The notes under the pieces: generated by a model
The model's input: only the letters and a program-made list of their open reading frames with translations
The model's database searches: none
Told to the model about the DNA's origin: nothing
Part shown: positions 1 through 9,253 of the stretch, piece by piece
Position numbering within the stretch: position 1 is the first letter of the stretch
How the letters are laid out: each line of letters begins with the position of its first letter
Assembly (NCBI RefSeq): GCF_964204645.1
Contig: NC_134031.1
Coordinates: 18,413,307 to 18,477,306 of the forward strand
DNA length: 64,000 nucleotides
Reading direction: 5' to 3'
DNA from: Tubulanus polymorphus
Taxonomy: Eukaryota; Nemertea; Palaeonemertea; Tubulaniformes; Tubulanidae
Translations under genes and position numbers: made by a program

Positions 1-66
1 GTTGTCGAGTTTGTTTTTGCTTGTTCGTCGTTAATCAATGCTGAATAAAAAATCAAATAGCAGAGA

Positions 67-132
67 GGGATTCGAACCTGATCGCAACGAGCCTCTCACC
101 AGGGAGCCGCGATACGATCAGGTTCGAATCCC
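67..132. repeat. Perfect 18-bp inverted repeat with tRNA-like TTCGAA boxes
   Basis: The arms at 67-84 and 115-132 are exact reverse complements separated by 30 nt. Each arm holds GGTTCGAATCC on one strand, which fits the pol III B-box consensus. A tRNA fold was tried on both strands; the T-stem fails because the third T-stem pair is A-C and a further pair is lost, so this is not an intact tRNA. The right arm resembles the TTCGAA head of the SINE-like copy near 33.05 kb. The likeliest reading is two SINE heads meeting head to head, or a fold-back element. Confidence 0.7.
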
Positions 133-743
133 GTCAAACAGAGGATTTTCGAGGCGCTTCACACAAAAAACACATTTTCAAATTTTTTTGTAACATACTA
201 TTATTTATAGATGGTTATATTTATCCGTTCTGCAATTCAATAATTTCGAGAGCGCTCGGTTGATTTTAGTACTTCTTTACAACTATCTTTGTACAAAATA
301 TACACAACAGCAATATCTTTTTAATTACAATGGGTTTTTTTCTGCCGTCCATTCAACCCTAACATAACTGACAGTAGATATGCTGGGATATTATCTTTTC
401 GTTCCCAGCGATTTATCGGCGATATCTGTCTAAATGTCCGCTATACAAAACAGAGCGGTAAAGAAAAAAAGTTGTCTGTATTTACATTTCACTTTGTAAC
501 AATTTCAGTATAGAATATCCCAGTAACAAACAGATTATTGTATTGGCGGAAAAACGATTTTAACATAAAAGAAAAAATAAACATTTAAGATAACAAAACG
601 TTCTCTTATCCACTTAAAAAAACAAATGAGAAACCATGTACACTGATTATGTTCGATGTAATCTCGCGCAAAGCAAAGAATTTCTATGTAGCATTTTTGA
701 TATATAACTAAAATAGAATTTATAACGGATTTTAGACCGTGTT
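133..743. other. No gene seen
   Basis: AT-rich sequence with short A and T runs. I see no long open frame, no RNA gene and no repeat structure. Confidence 0.5.
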
Positions 744-893
744 AGGCCCAGTTGCACGGTCGTGACATACGTTCAAAAGTGGCTTTGAATCTTACAATTT
801 GTCTTAAGTTGTTGGATTTGGATATAGAACTGGTCAGATGATGGTCCAAAACTGGTCTTAAATCCAAGCCTATGCCTGTGCAACTGGCCCCAG
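744..893. mobile_element. MITE-like element, family G
   Basis: About 150 bp bounded by inverted ends: GGCCCAGTTGCAC at the left and the reverse complement of GGGGCCAGTTGCACAG at the right. The interior carries the family words for unit GGTCTTAA and AAGTTGTTGGAT. It has no coding capacity. Similar ends or interiors recur near 3.4, 39.4, 54.2, 56.3, 57.0, 60.7 and 61.7 kb, which supports a dispersed non-autonomous family. Confidence 0.6.
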
Positions 894-2509
894 GAAAATG
901 GTAAAAAATTAACAATCGGTTTTCTGCGGCACCTTCATTTTTAATTGCTTAAAACGGCAATAAAAAGCCGCCTTAACTCTTTCCATGCGACTTTAATAAA
1001 ACCCTTTCAAACCCTCAGATTTTGCGAAATAAATTTCGAAAAAAAAGATTTTTAAACTGGGGTGGATCTATGGGGGGTAGACTTCGACAGGAGCACAACG
1101 AAATGAAAATGGTGTGGGCAAATTATCCGCACCTAAGAGTGACCATCGTGTATATGCGCGAAGAAGCCAAAACGCGGATTTGAAATTTCAGTGCATTTTG
1201 ATAGAAGAATACTGCCGTTATTGCCGTAAAAGTGCTCCTTGTGTGTGCTTACTCATCTCAAGGAAACCTTGACAATGATTTGCATACTTCGTCGGTTCGG
1301 TCGGTGTCAATTCCCCGAACGGTTTATCTTTAAACCAACTAATAAATTGAATTGTCGGTAATCTGATTTTGAGTTACCCGTGTACTGTCGAGCTTTTCCT
1401 TGTCTCGTACTCCACTTGGTCATGACCTATGAATAATATATTCATATACATGTACACAGAATGCTACGTGTCAACAAAATCATCTCAGATTTCTTTCAGA
1501 TTGTAGCGATTTATCTGGAAAACCCCTTAGATTTATTGAACCGCTCGGAAATGTCTTTCTTCAAACTCAACCAATCGAAACCCAATTCATGATCCTGTCC
1601 CACGGAGCCGGGTCCACTGGGCCCCGTTTCAGAACATTTCCCGGCTAATGAAAATATAAAAGTTGTTTAGTGAAACGAGGGAAAGTTGCGCGATCGCACT
1701 TTGAAATTGAATTTCGATCCGCTTATAGTCGCGACTTAATTAACGACAACTGTTTTTGGGATTACCGGAGATTTTTGAATGATCTCACACCGCACCCTAT
1801 AATACCCCCCTCCTCCCCCGTAAACTCTCACCGATACACTTACAGAAAATATACATAGAACCACTTAGCGAAAATAGCTTTTAAATAAATGCAAACTTTG
1901 TGACGAGCGAAAAACAAATATTCTCAAGGGGATAATAAAACCCAGGAGAAAATTATCTAATTGAATAAACGACTTGACGTGAGCTGAGTAATTCATAGAT
2001 TCCTCCCCGCTCCCCTCTCCCCTCGGCTCCCCTAGCTCAAGGACGTGGCATCCTGTTTGATAATCAACACAAACCACCGAGTTACAACAGGTGAGGATGT
2101 GGTAAGCATTAGTGCGCGTGCGCATCGGAAGAATTTGTTCGTCGTCTGTGATTAAAAACGCAAACTCGCACGCTGAAATATCGACTATCATGATTTTAAT
2201 TGCATGTTTGCGCACGCGCGTTTATCGAACAGACTTTTTCGACGATAATCGACATTTTTGGAACTAAATGCGAGTTTTTGCTAAGAAATAGACACAATGT
2301 GTCCCGTCGGTCATTAATTATAATAAAAGAAACCAGCAATTAGACGCAACAACTTTTATCGCCATGTTTTGCCTGGACCCAGTTCCATAATTACTCTGGT
2401 CACTACTTGACTCTAAAACATCGAAAACACAAAACTGGTAGAGACTGATACATCTCAGTATTTCTGAGTTAATGAGCAAAACCCACAGTAAATGATTTTA
2501 CAGTTTCGA
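894..2509. other. Intergenic, no gene supported
   Basis: The open frames here (for example 1670-1858 plus and 1865-2215 minus) show no domain, no composition bias and no convincing splice sites. A C/T-rich patch lies near 1806-1820 and another near 2004-2032. I see nothing functional. Confidence 0.5.
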
Positions 2510-2592
2510 AGTTTTGACTAAACTCCATCATCAGAGAAACCAAAATGACGAAAACATTTTCGGTTATCTGATGATGAAGTTTATTCAAAACT
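2510..2592. repeat. Long hairpin, 38-nt arms, 7-nt loop
   Basis: Arms 2510-2547 and 2555-2592 match at 33 of 38 positions as an inverted repeat, around a shared CATCATCAGA block. Size and loop resemble a fold-back transposon or a microRNA-like precursor. Nothing here shows transcription. Confidence 0.65.
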
Positions 2593-2730
2593 GAGAAACA
2601 GTCAAAATGAATTGTAATTGACCAACTGTCGGTTTTTGCTGATTAAACCAAGAACTGTCGAACTGAGCGTACTAGTCCATTTTCTCTATTCATGGACTTT
2701 GTTAGAAGATCAGGTTCGTTTCGACGGTTT

Positions 2731-2830
2731 GGGCCTGATTGAAAAAACTAGTTTTAACTTCAGCCCGTCGGTTTATCCAATTCTCTTTGACCTCTGGGTT
2801 GTAGTTGAAGCTAGTTTAAAATCAGGCCCT
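2731..2830. repeat. Imperfect fold-back with GGGCCTGATT ends
   Basis: The left arm begins GGGCCTGATT and runs through ACTAGTTTTAACTTCA. The right arm (about 2806-2830) reads TTGAAGCTAGTTTAAAAT then CAGGCCC. The arms pair with a few bulges. Related words (AACTTCAGCCC or its complement) occur near 37.3 and 43.5 kb, suggesting a small dispersed family. Confidence 0.45.
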
Positions 2831-3357
2831 GAGTTTTCATGATGGAACTATGCCAACAATATGAGCCGGATATTTCCCCTCGTCTATGGACTTTTACTAG
2901 CAACATCATTTTTTATATCTGCCAATTAATTTACATATCACAAAATTACAGAATCGATACGCAATTTCTGTCGTATCTAATCAGTATACAATTATAAATT
3001 ACAAATTATATACGTAATTTTTTTCTGATTCACGAAACACATGTGAATATTCATCTATTTATAGTTAAGCATGCAAATTACATTATCATTTACAAATTCA
3101 CAAATTTTTGATAACAATAGAAATTTTTTCTCCTCAAATTCAGAATGAGAGGGAAGGTTTTCGAAAGTAATTTATGAAAAAAACAGAAGGCCCTCTACTT
3201 GCTAATGACTTAAAATTTCACTAGATCATAATGACTAATGAAACGTTTAAGTTGTTAGGTGTAACGGACCTCCGATCCACACAGGTCATTTGAGACTCCG
3301 GGGACGAAACTTGTCTTCAAAGTCATAATTACTTCATGCAATTTTATAAAGCTGGCT

Positions 3358-3468
3358 TCAGGGGCTTTTTGTACAGTCACGGCTTAAATTTAAGACCAGC
3401 CTAAGCCCATTTCGGTTCTATAGTAAATAGAATAACTTAAAACCAGTCTAAGACCACGTTTTGTTAAA
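3358..3468. mobile_element. Family G fragment
   Basis: It starts GGGGCTTTTTGTACAGTC and contains AAGACCAGCCTAAGCCC, TTTCGGTTCTATAG and AAAACCAGTCTAAGACC, the internal unit of family G. It is partial; the right terminus is not recognisable. It lies just downstream (3') of the receptor gene on the minus strand. Confidence 0.5.
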
Positions 3469-3704
3469 AAGTTTAGCTAAAAACTTCGAAATCCGTGTTA
3501 CGTACTTTCGATTTTCACGTATTTCGCCACCGACAATAAAACCAAGTTTGGCTTGAATTTGGTCGATTCAGATACATTGTATTATTCACGCGGTTGTCTT
3601 TATAAAAAGCGAACGGTTTTCCAGCAATTACCAACGGCTGCGTGTCAGGTTGTCCTTTTTTTTAAAATCCACGGCAACAAACAGCGATTCGTTCTTGACT
3701 ATCA

Positions 3705-4922
3705 TTATAAACAGTCGAACATTTTTCGGCAATCATCGCGGAAGTTTTTATTCATGAACGAATAGATGACTGGATTGGCGATGTTATTCGCGAAGTACAT
3801 ATAGAATACTATACTGAAATAGGGAATCAGATTGTTGGCCATGAGACCCGCCGGAAGGAAAGTCACCACAAACACGACCGTTACCACAAACAACATGGCC
3901 GCTGTTTTCACGTTTTGCATACGATTTTTATCTTTTTTCGTCGACTTTCGTTTCAAGCGTTTGTCATCGTTCGGGTTTAACGATATTTTATTGTTGTCAT
4001 GGCCGTTAAGGGTCGTGAGTTGAGTCTCCTCCGTGTCCAAGGATGTCTCGCGCACGTTGACCGTACATGTGGTGGCATTCGCGTGGCGCCATTTGGCTCG
4101 TTTCCGGCGACGCATGAGCACTGACCGGTAAATCAGCGCGTACAACACAACCACCACTAACAGACACAATATGTACGAGGCCACGTGCACCTTTTGGTAT
4201 GTTTTACGAACGTATTCGCTCAGAATCAACTCATTCGCGTTGCAATATCCATGGTATAAAATTTCGAACTTAATCGGTTCCGCAACGGTTTCGACTTTAA
4301 CGGTTGAATTCAAACGGCACCAGGGAATATGCGCGTACGCTACCGAATCGGTGACGTTTACGTCAAATTTACCGTTGATAACGTTTAAAGCGTCCGTCGA
4401 ATTACAAGGCACGAACGCTACGCGTTTGTAAACGCCGTAAGCTAGCGCCACGATCACGCCCATAACCGCCGACAGGAGGCCCAAACAGAGAATGACGATT
4501 TTAGCACGTTTGATGTTCATAGCGTGAAGGAAAGGGTGACATATGCACAGATAGCGGTCCACAGCAATACCGGACATTATCAACGCCGAATAGGGCACGT
4601 TTGACGTCACAAAAAACTGATAAATTTTGCACAGGAAATCGTTACCGATATAGAATCTGTAGTGCTCCATGACGATTGTAAACGGTATGATCACTGCACA
4701 GGTCATCATATCCACGACTGCCAGGGCAATGATGAACATCGTCGACGTTTGGTTGTCGTTACGTTTCGAAAATACGTAGACGACCAACGCGTTACCGGCG
4801 GTGCCAAGAACGCTTAAAAATATCAACATGGCCACCAGCGTATATTTCTCAGCCGGGGACATGATGTATTCAGATGGCTCCAGTGGCTCCACCTCAGACG
4901 TTGTTAAAATCGTTATATTCAT
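3705..4922 (-). CDS. Class A (rhodopsin-family) G-protein-coupled receptor
   Basis: A plasma-membrane receptor of 405 residues that should couple an extracellular ligand, probably a peptide or amine, to G proteins. Seen: seven hydrophobic segments at about 27-51, 60-83, 97-119, 140-162, 243-266, 336-358 and 367-390; the TM1 GN (N44); D71 in TM2; C98 before TM3; DRY at 122-124; FLP at 355-357 in TM6; and NPVIY at 383-387, followed by a helix-8-like segment with Phe394. N-glycosylation sequons are at N2, and at N174, N189 and N205 in an unusually long second extracellular loop (about 163-242) with Cys173, Cys202 and Cys227. The third inner loop is long and basic. C404 near the end could be lipidated. 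Odd points: the near-invariant Trp of TM4 is absent (Gly148 at about that position) and the TM6 Trp is Phe355. The start is the first ATG, 67 nt after a splice acceptor. It resembles invertebrate orphan peptide-type receptors; I cannot name the ligand. Confidence 0.93.
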   Translation of the reverse strand: MNITILTTSEVEPLEPSEYIMSPAEKYTLVAMLIFLSVLGTAGNALVVYVFSKRNDNQTSTMFIIALAVVDMMTCAVIIPFTIVMEHYRFYIGNDFLCKIYQFFVTSNVPYSALIMSGIAVDRYLCICHPFLHAMNIKRAKIVILCLGLLSAVMGVIVALAYGVYKRVAFVPCNSTDALNVINGKFDVNVTDSVAYAHIPWCRLNSTVKVETVAEPIKFEILYHGYCNANELILSEYVRKTYQKVHVASYILCLLVVVVLYALIYRSVLMRRRKRAKWRHANATTCTVNVRETSLDTEETQLTTLNGHDNNKISLNPNDDKRLKRKSTKKDKNRMQNVKTAAMLFVVTVVFVVTFLPAGLMANNLIPYFSIVFYMYFANNIANPVIYSFMNKNFRDDCRKMFDCL

Positions 4923-4989
4923 CGTGCGTTAGTCCTTTCTGATAGTCCTTGTAGTCTATTTCTAGTCCGTTCCTTGTGTAAAAGTGCTC
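4923..4989 (-). other. 5' UTR of the receptor, starting at a splice acceptor
   Basis: Read on the minus strand, a T-rich tract ending TTTTATAG lies immediately before GAGC at 4989, a textbook 3' splice site. The exon then runs 67 nt to the receptor ATG at 4922 without another ATG. This implies at least one upstream non-coding exon, with the promoter further to the right in this window or beyond it. Inference only; the donor was not located. Confidence 0.6.
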
Positions 4990-6202
4990 CTATAAAATGA
5001 AAATATGAAATATTTTAATGATATGTAGATTAATGTAATCCGGTGACAGTTGCGACGAATAATTCCCGATCCCGCGATCTGTCGATTTAAATTTAAACGA
5101 CAATTTGATGCGAAAATGAAACCGGTTTTTAGAATTTCGAATTCGCTGTTGTTAAATATTCAGGCGTAGAACGTATGTTCGCACCTAGCAATAAAGTAAA
5201 CAAGTACAAATAATCCAATTTCAAATACTCAAATTACGAGGTGGTTTTGATAGGCTTTTAAACGTAGTTCGTGTTCGGGTCAGGAAAACATTTCTATTTC
5301 TCAGCATCACAATAAAAATGATTTTTCACAACGTGATATTCGACGCTATTTTGATAATACGCCCCCTGGCGGTGCAGCACGCGCGTGTCGTTGTTAGGTC
5401 AATCTGTGCAGTCAATCGAAGTGTCAACTCGTCAATATCAATGGGGTACCGGCACCGCTACTGTGGCAATCGAGGATTCCACGTATGGCAGGCGAGGATC
5501 CGTCAGGTTCCGGTGAATTTTTTAGTTGTACACACGAGAAAAAGATATGTTATAACAGGCATACAATGAAACTTTATATGGAGATAAGACAGAAGAGAGA
5601 TTGAGTTTATTGTCGAGGATGACTGATTTCTAATTACGAGAATACACAACAGGACGTGATTCACTTCGCTTGGAAAAATTTATAGTCGCTGCAACGTGCG
5701 CGACAGTCAAACCGTTATCTACGGATCCCAGCAACGCTATAAACAATTTGTAAGAAGAAATATGTTTAACCGATAAGAGCTCAATATTCACGATGTTTGC
5801 ACAAAAGATATATAGATATTCCCCTGTTCGGAGTTAGTTCGAGATAGCGACCGGCGTCGGGTCTTAAATAATACGAGCTCGCAGACGCTAAGAAATTAGT
5901 TGGCGAAAAAAGGTAGACCTATTCCACCGGGGCTTTCTAACAGAGTAAGTTGTCAAGATTGTCACCAGAAAAGGACATTACGAGCGCGCGCACGCGACAT
6001 ACAGGAAATTTGTTTCTTAAAAATCTGATTCCATTGGGGACGTGCTCTCTCGCTTGACTCGTTTCGACGAGGTTGTCAAAATTGTCGCGCGAAAAAGAAT
6101 TTAAATTCGTAATATACACATAAAATGATTAGAAAATACCAAGAAAAAATTCGCTACGTCAAAAAGCATTATTCGACTGTCGAATTCAACTCACACAGTG
6201 TG
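4990..6202. other. Probable receptor 5' intron or upstream region
   Basis: No coding region is supported. The only structure seen is one half of a dispersed inverted-repeat pair at 5459-5502. The promoter of the receptor could lie here but cannot be placed. Confidence 0.4.
5459..5502 (+). repeat. Dispersed 44-bp repeat, copy 1
   Basis: The block GCAATCGAGGATTCC ... ATGGCAGGCGAGGAT recurs in inverted orientation at 7114-7157 with roughly 80 percent identity. In both copies the frame reading TVAI.DS..G.RG is open, followed by a stop shortly after. Confidence 0.55.
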
Positions 6203-6415
6203 GAACTGGATCCAGAGTCAAATTAATCCCACAAACTGTAGAACTGGATTCAGAGTCAAATTAAACCCACACAACTGTTGAAATGGATCCAGAGACAAAT
6301 TAAACCTACACAACACTGTGGAACTGGGTCCATAGGCAAATTAAACCCACACAACTGTGGAACTGGATCCAGAGTCATATTTAACCCAAACAACTGTGGA
6401 TCTGGATCCATAGTT
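6203..6415 (+). repeat. 39-bp tandem array, family P, six copies
   Basis: The word GAACTGGA (or a one- to two-base variant) recurs at 6203, 6241, 6280, 6321, 6360 and 6399, a spacing of 38-41 bp. The unit reads AACTGTGGAACTGGATCC, then AGAGTCAAATTAAACCC, then ACAC. Because 39 bp is 13 codons, false open frames appear (6278-6628). The core contains the palindrome CTGGATCCAG. Confidence 0.85.
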
Positions 6416-6783
6416 AACTCTCAACTCACTGCTGTGTTCAGTATTAAACTTAAACTGACAATCACTAACCTTCTGTCACAGAAGTCGGGTTTTGCAGATC
6501 GATGGCACAGCGCGTGGCCGCTTGGGCTGTCTATTCCCCACGATACCTTTTCTGACAATCTCAGAATATGTTTTCGACGAAACAACAGGTGTTTTACTGA
6601 CAATAAAATCCGAACCAGACGCGGCTGAACGTGAAACACGAATCTAGAGGCTACGATACGAATTAGATGATTGTATAATATTGAATGTCTTAAATCGACT
6701 GCTCGACGAAGGGAAGCGAAATATTGTCGAATTCACGCCGACACAATTTGTCTACTGTTAAACGGAAATATCGGACAATTTGG

Positions 6784-6866
6784 CAATCATGAATAATCAT
6801 ATCTCTAATTATATCTCTAATCATATCTCTAATGATCATATCTCTAATAATCATATCACTAATACT
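6784..6866. repeat. Short AATCATATCTCT tandem repeat
   Basis: Five or six imperfect copies of a 12-17 bp unit containing ATATCTCTAAT. Simple-sequence expansion; no coding content. Confidence 0.7.
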
Positions 6867-7001
6867 CTATTTGGAAATAAGGGGTCATAATTATGATGTT
6901 ATTTTTGACATTTGACATTTTCAGGCTTCCGTATCTGTTCCATTATCACAATGATCCACGAAATATGAATAAAATTTCATTTTTTCTCAGTGATTTGGTA
7001 T

Positions 7002-7083
7002 AGCGTTATCAACTTTTCACATGAATAAATCAATTATTAATTGATTTAATTATGTGAAAAAATGCATTCGTAGACGTAACGCT
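7002..7083. repeat. Near-perfect 47-bp palindrome inside a longer fold-back
   Basis: Arms 7014-7036 and 7038-7060 pair at 21 of 23 positions around a single central base (TTTTCACAT at each outer end). An outer pair, AGCGTTA at 7002 and TAACGCT ending at 7083, extends the symmetry. This suggests a tiny terminal-inverted-repeat element. Confidence 0.65.
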
Positions 7084-7113
7084 GAAGACCGAGTAACCAC
7101 TAGCGACATACAG

Positions 7114-7157
7114 CGTATCCTCGCTTGCCATGGATAGAATCCGCGATTGCTACAGTT
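7114..7157 (-). repeat. Dispersed 44-bp repeat, copy 2 (inverted)
   Basis: Reverse complement of the 5459-5502 block, 1.6 kb away. A TATAAAAGG word lies about 100 bp further right at 7262 but has no supporting gene. Confidence 0.55.
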
Positions 7158-8223
7158 ACTGCCGGAGGTTGAACCCGATAACCCGGCAAAACGAATACAA
7201 AACCCGCTCGATAATTCACTCGATTCTAAATTAAACTCTATTCCACCGCTCGACAGTTGAGTATAAAAGGCGGCAGCAATAAGTGGACTTGATGTTTCAT
7301 TTGCGGCGAACGAAAATTAAACTCTTTTGTCGAACATTCGGTGGTATCGGAGACAATTTAATCATCCAGTCCCAATTGTCAAATATAGTGTTAATTATGT
7401 TTGCTTGATTGCATTAGTGACTTATTCGGCGGTTTCAGAATCGAGAAAAAGTAACAATTTGATCGTCTGGGCTGCCGCAAATCGGTGGCCACGAAACTGC
7501 AACGGAAAGTCTTTAATCAATAGATGGACGGCTCCGATATAATCTAATACAGCAGCGGTCGCGAATTTCGTTGCAATGGTCAGCACATTATCAGTGTCAG
7601 ATCAAGACAGGAGATCATACTGTAAAAAGGACTCGTCTTTATTTCATTTGCGACTGAAATGTAGCGCAACTAAATGGATTAGTAACATATTGGTTTTATA
7701 CACTGGGGTGCATTCAGCGTGCGCCGATGGTCTGTTGCTTAGAGGTTGGTTAAATAAAAAAAGAATGGCCAACTGGGATCCAGTGCAGTGGATCTGAGTT
7801 TAGTTAAGCGACAGAGTTCAAATTAGTTTAATCCGAATATTGTGGAACTGGATGCTGTGGATAGTTTACTCAGTCTTAGCAGCGAATGACTGACATACAT
7901 TTGTTATTTGCCTACGTAAGATATCCGGCTAATTTTCATGATATAGAGTTAGAAGTTTGATAGGATCCAGTTGCAATTTAGAGTTAACTCACTAATTAGT
8001 TCAATTTCATTGAGTCAAATGTTAATTCAGAGCTGTTGAGCTGAATCCGATTTTCAACTCAATAGAGTTAATTCTAATTTCAAGGATCCAGTTCCGCCGA
8101 TCCATCTGCAAAACGCGATCCTATGAGCAATAATCCACCAGCATTGTGACCTCATTCCACCAGTTGTCTATAATATTTTACATAAGAGTCAAAAATTGAA
8201 TATGATCTTAACAATCTGTAATT
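7158..8223. other. No gene; decayed family P pieces
   Basis: Scattered family P words occur at about 7764-7860 and 7962-8105 (GGATCCAGTT, GAGTTAACTC, TTGAGTCAAAT), too decayed to draw boundaries. Open frames at 7327-7542 and 7576-7797 show no domain. Confidence 0.4.
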
Positions 8224-8477
8224 AAACTTAACCGACAAGTTGTAGAACCGATCGAGTCTTGTTCTAGAACAGAATACGTCAAAAGATTCTTTTTCAATTA
8301 TTCGTATCATCGTTAATTAGCAGTGATTTCACAATCATCAGTGAAATTCTACTTTGGACTTGAAACATTGCAAATCAGCTGGAATGCAGTCAAACTTAAC
8401 AGACTGCGAGACTTGTTGTTCTAGAACATAATACGACAAGAGATTCATTTTCTATCATTCACATCGCTGTTAATTAG
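8224..8477. repeat. Direct duplication of about 90-100 bp
   Basis: Segments 8224-8320 and 8392-8477 align along most of their length, sharing AAACTTAAC, TTGTTCTAGAACA, AATACG.CAA.AGATTC and GTTAATTAG. Each copy holds the perfect 12-bp palindrome TGTTCTAGAACA (8260-8271, 8417-8428). The spacer is not repeated. Confidence 0.7.
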
Positions 8478-9078
8478 ATTTTTATAAGCTCGAGCTTTGT
8501 GTTGAGGCGCGGTCTGGGAATTATGATGAATAAACATCGAAAAACCCTGACTGTTCACTGAGCCTGAGCGGTTGTGAGCGGATATCATTTCTGCACGCCT
8601 GGACGTGCCTTAACGTTCTACTCTGTAATTATTACCTAACAATATGTGGATTACTCCGCGCATTGAATGCTTAATTGAAAACAAAATTTCAGGATTTCGG
8701 CAGAAATCGCTGAGACTTATCTAGATGTATACAGATTGAAGACGTGGTGGATTTTTCGAGGGAAATCTCCCAGGAGATTCCATCAACAGTGCGACGCGGT
8801 TTTTTGCTGCTAACTTTGTGATGGATGATTTGTCAAAGCCCCAATCAATGTGTAAAAATCCCTAAGGAAATTAGTACCTGACACCACATATTCTCATCGT
8901 CTGCTGAGAAAAGACTCGTAACTATAGGGAGAATCGAATACGTGTAACGTACAATTTCGACGGAAAAGTGCTCCATGAAATACCGCTACTTTAAAAACCT
9001 GGCTAGGTACCTGGGAATCAAATCGAAGAGAAATTAATCCATCCAAAATCGAGTCCGAGATATCCAATTACTCCATAG
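8478..9078. other. No feature seen
   Basis: No coding potential, repeat or RNA signature recognised, except possible further decayed LINE sequence just before 9079. Confidence 0.4.
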
Positions 9079-9253
9079 GCGGGTGCTACGATTCACAAAT
9101 TGCAACATTATGGAATTTAAGACATGCTTATCGTCGGTTCAAATGAAGCAAATGTTTGTTAATTTCAATGATACATGCTCTTCATACAATTCTATTACAT
9201 AAGGAGTACCACAAGGTTATATCCTTGGGCTACAATTCTTTGTTACTCTGAAC
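9079..9253 (+). pseudogene. Decayed LINE reverse transcriptase fragment
   Basis: Translation gives IHKLQHYGI (from about 9091), then after a +1 frame change FKTCLSS, and then, after an in-frame TAA, GVPQGYILG at 9203-9229. These match in order the RT finger/palm signature of jockey/CR1-like non-LTR retrotransposons, where the pattern is HKLEHYGI, WFKSYLS, and GVPQGSILGP about 20 residues on. Between them the spacing is shortened and the catalytic aspartate box downstream is not recognisable. This is an old 5'- and 3'-truncated insertion, not functional. The exact LINE clade cannot be told from so little. Confidence 0.75.

Noticed and set aside
7262-7270. TATAAAAGG as a promoter
   Set aside because: No Inr at the right spacing and no gene downstream; TATA-like words are expected by chance in this composition. 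The same applies to TATAAAAG at 50043.
1220-8975. GTAAAAGTGCTCC-like word at 1228, 4980 and 8963
   Set aside because: Only 11-13 bases are shared and the flanks do not align; the copy at 4980 belongs to the receptor's 5' UTR start. Probably coincidence.
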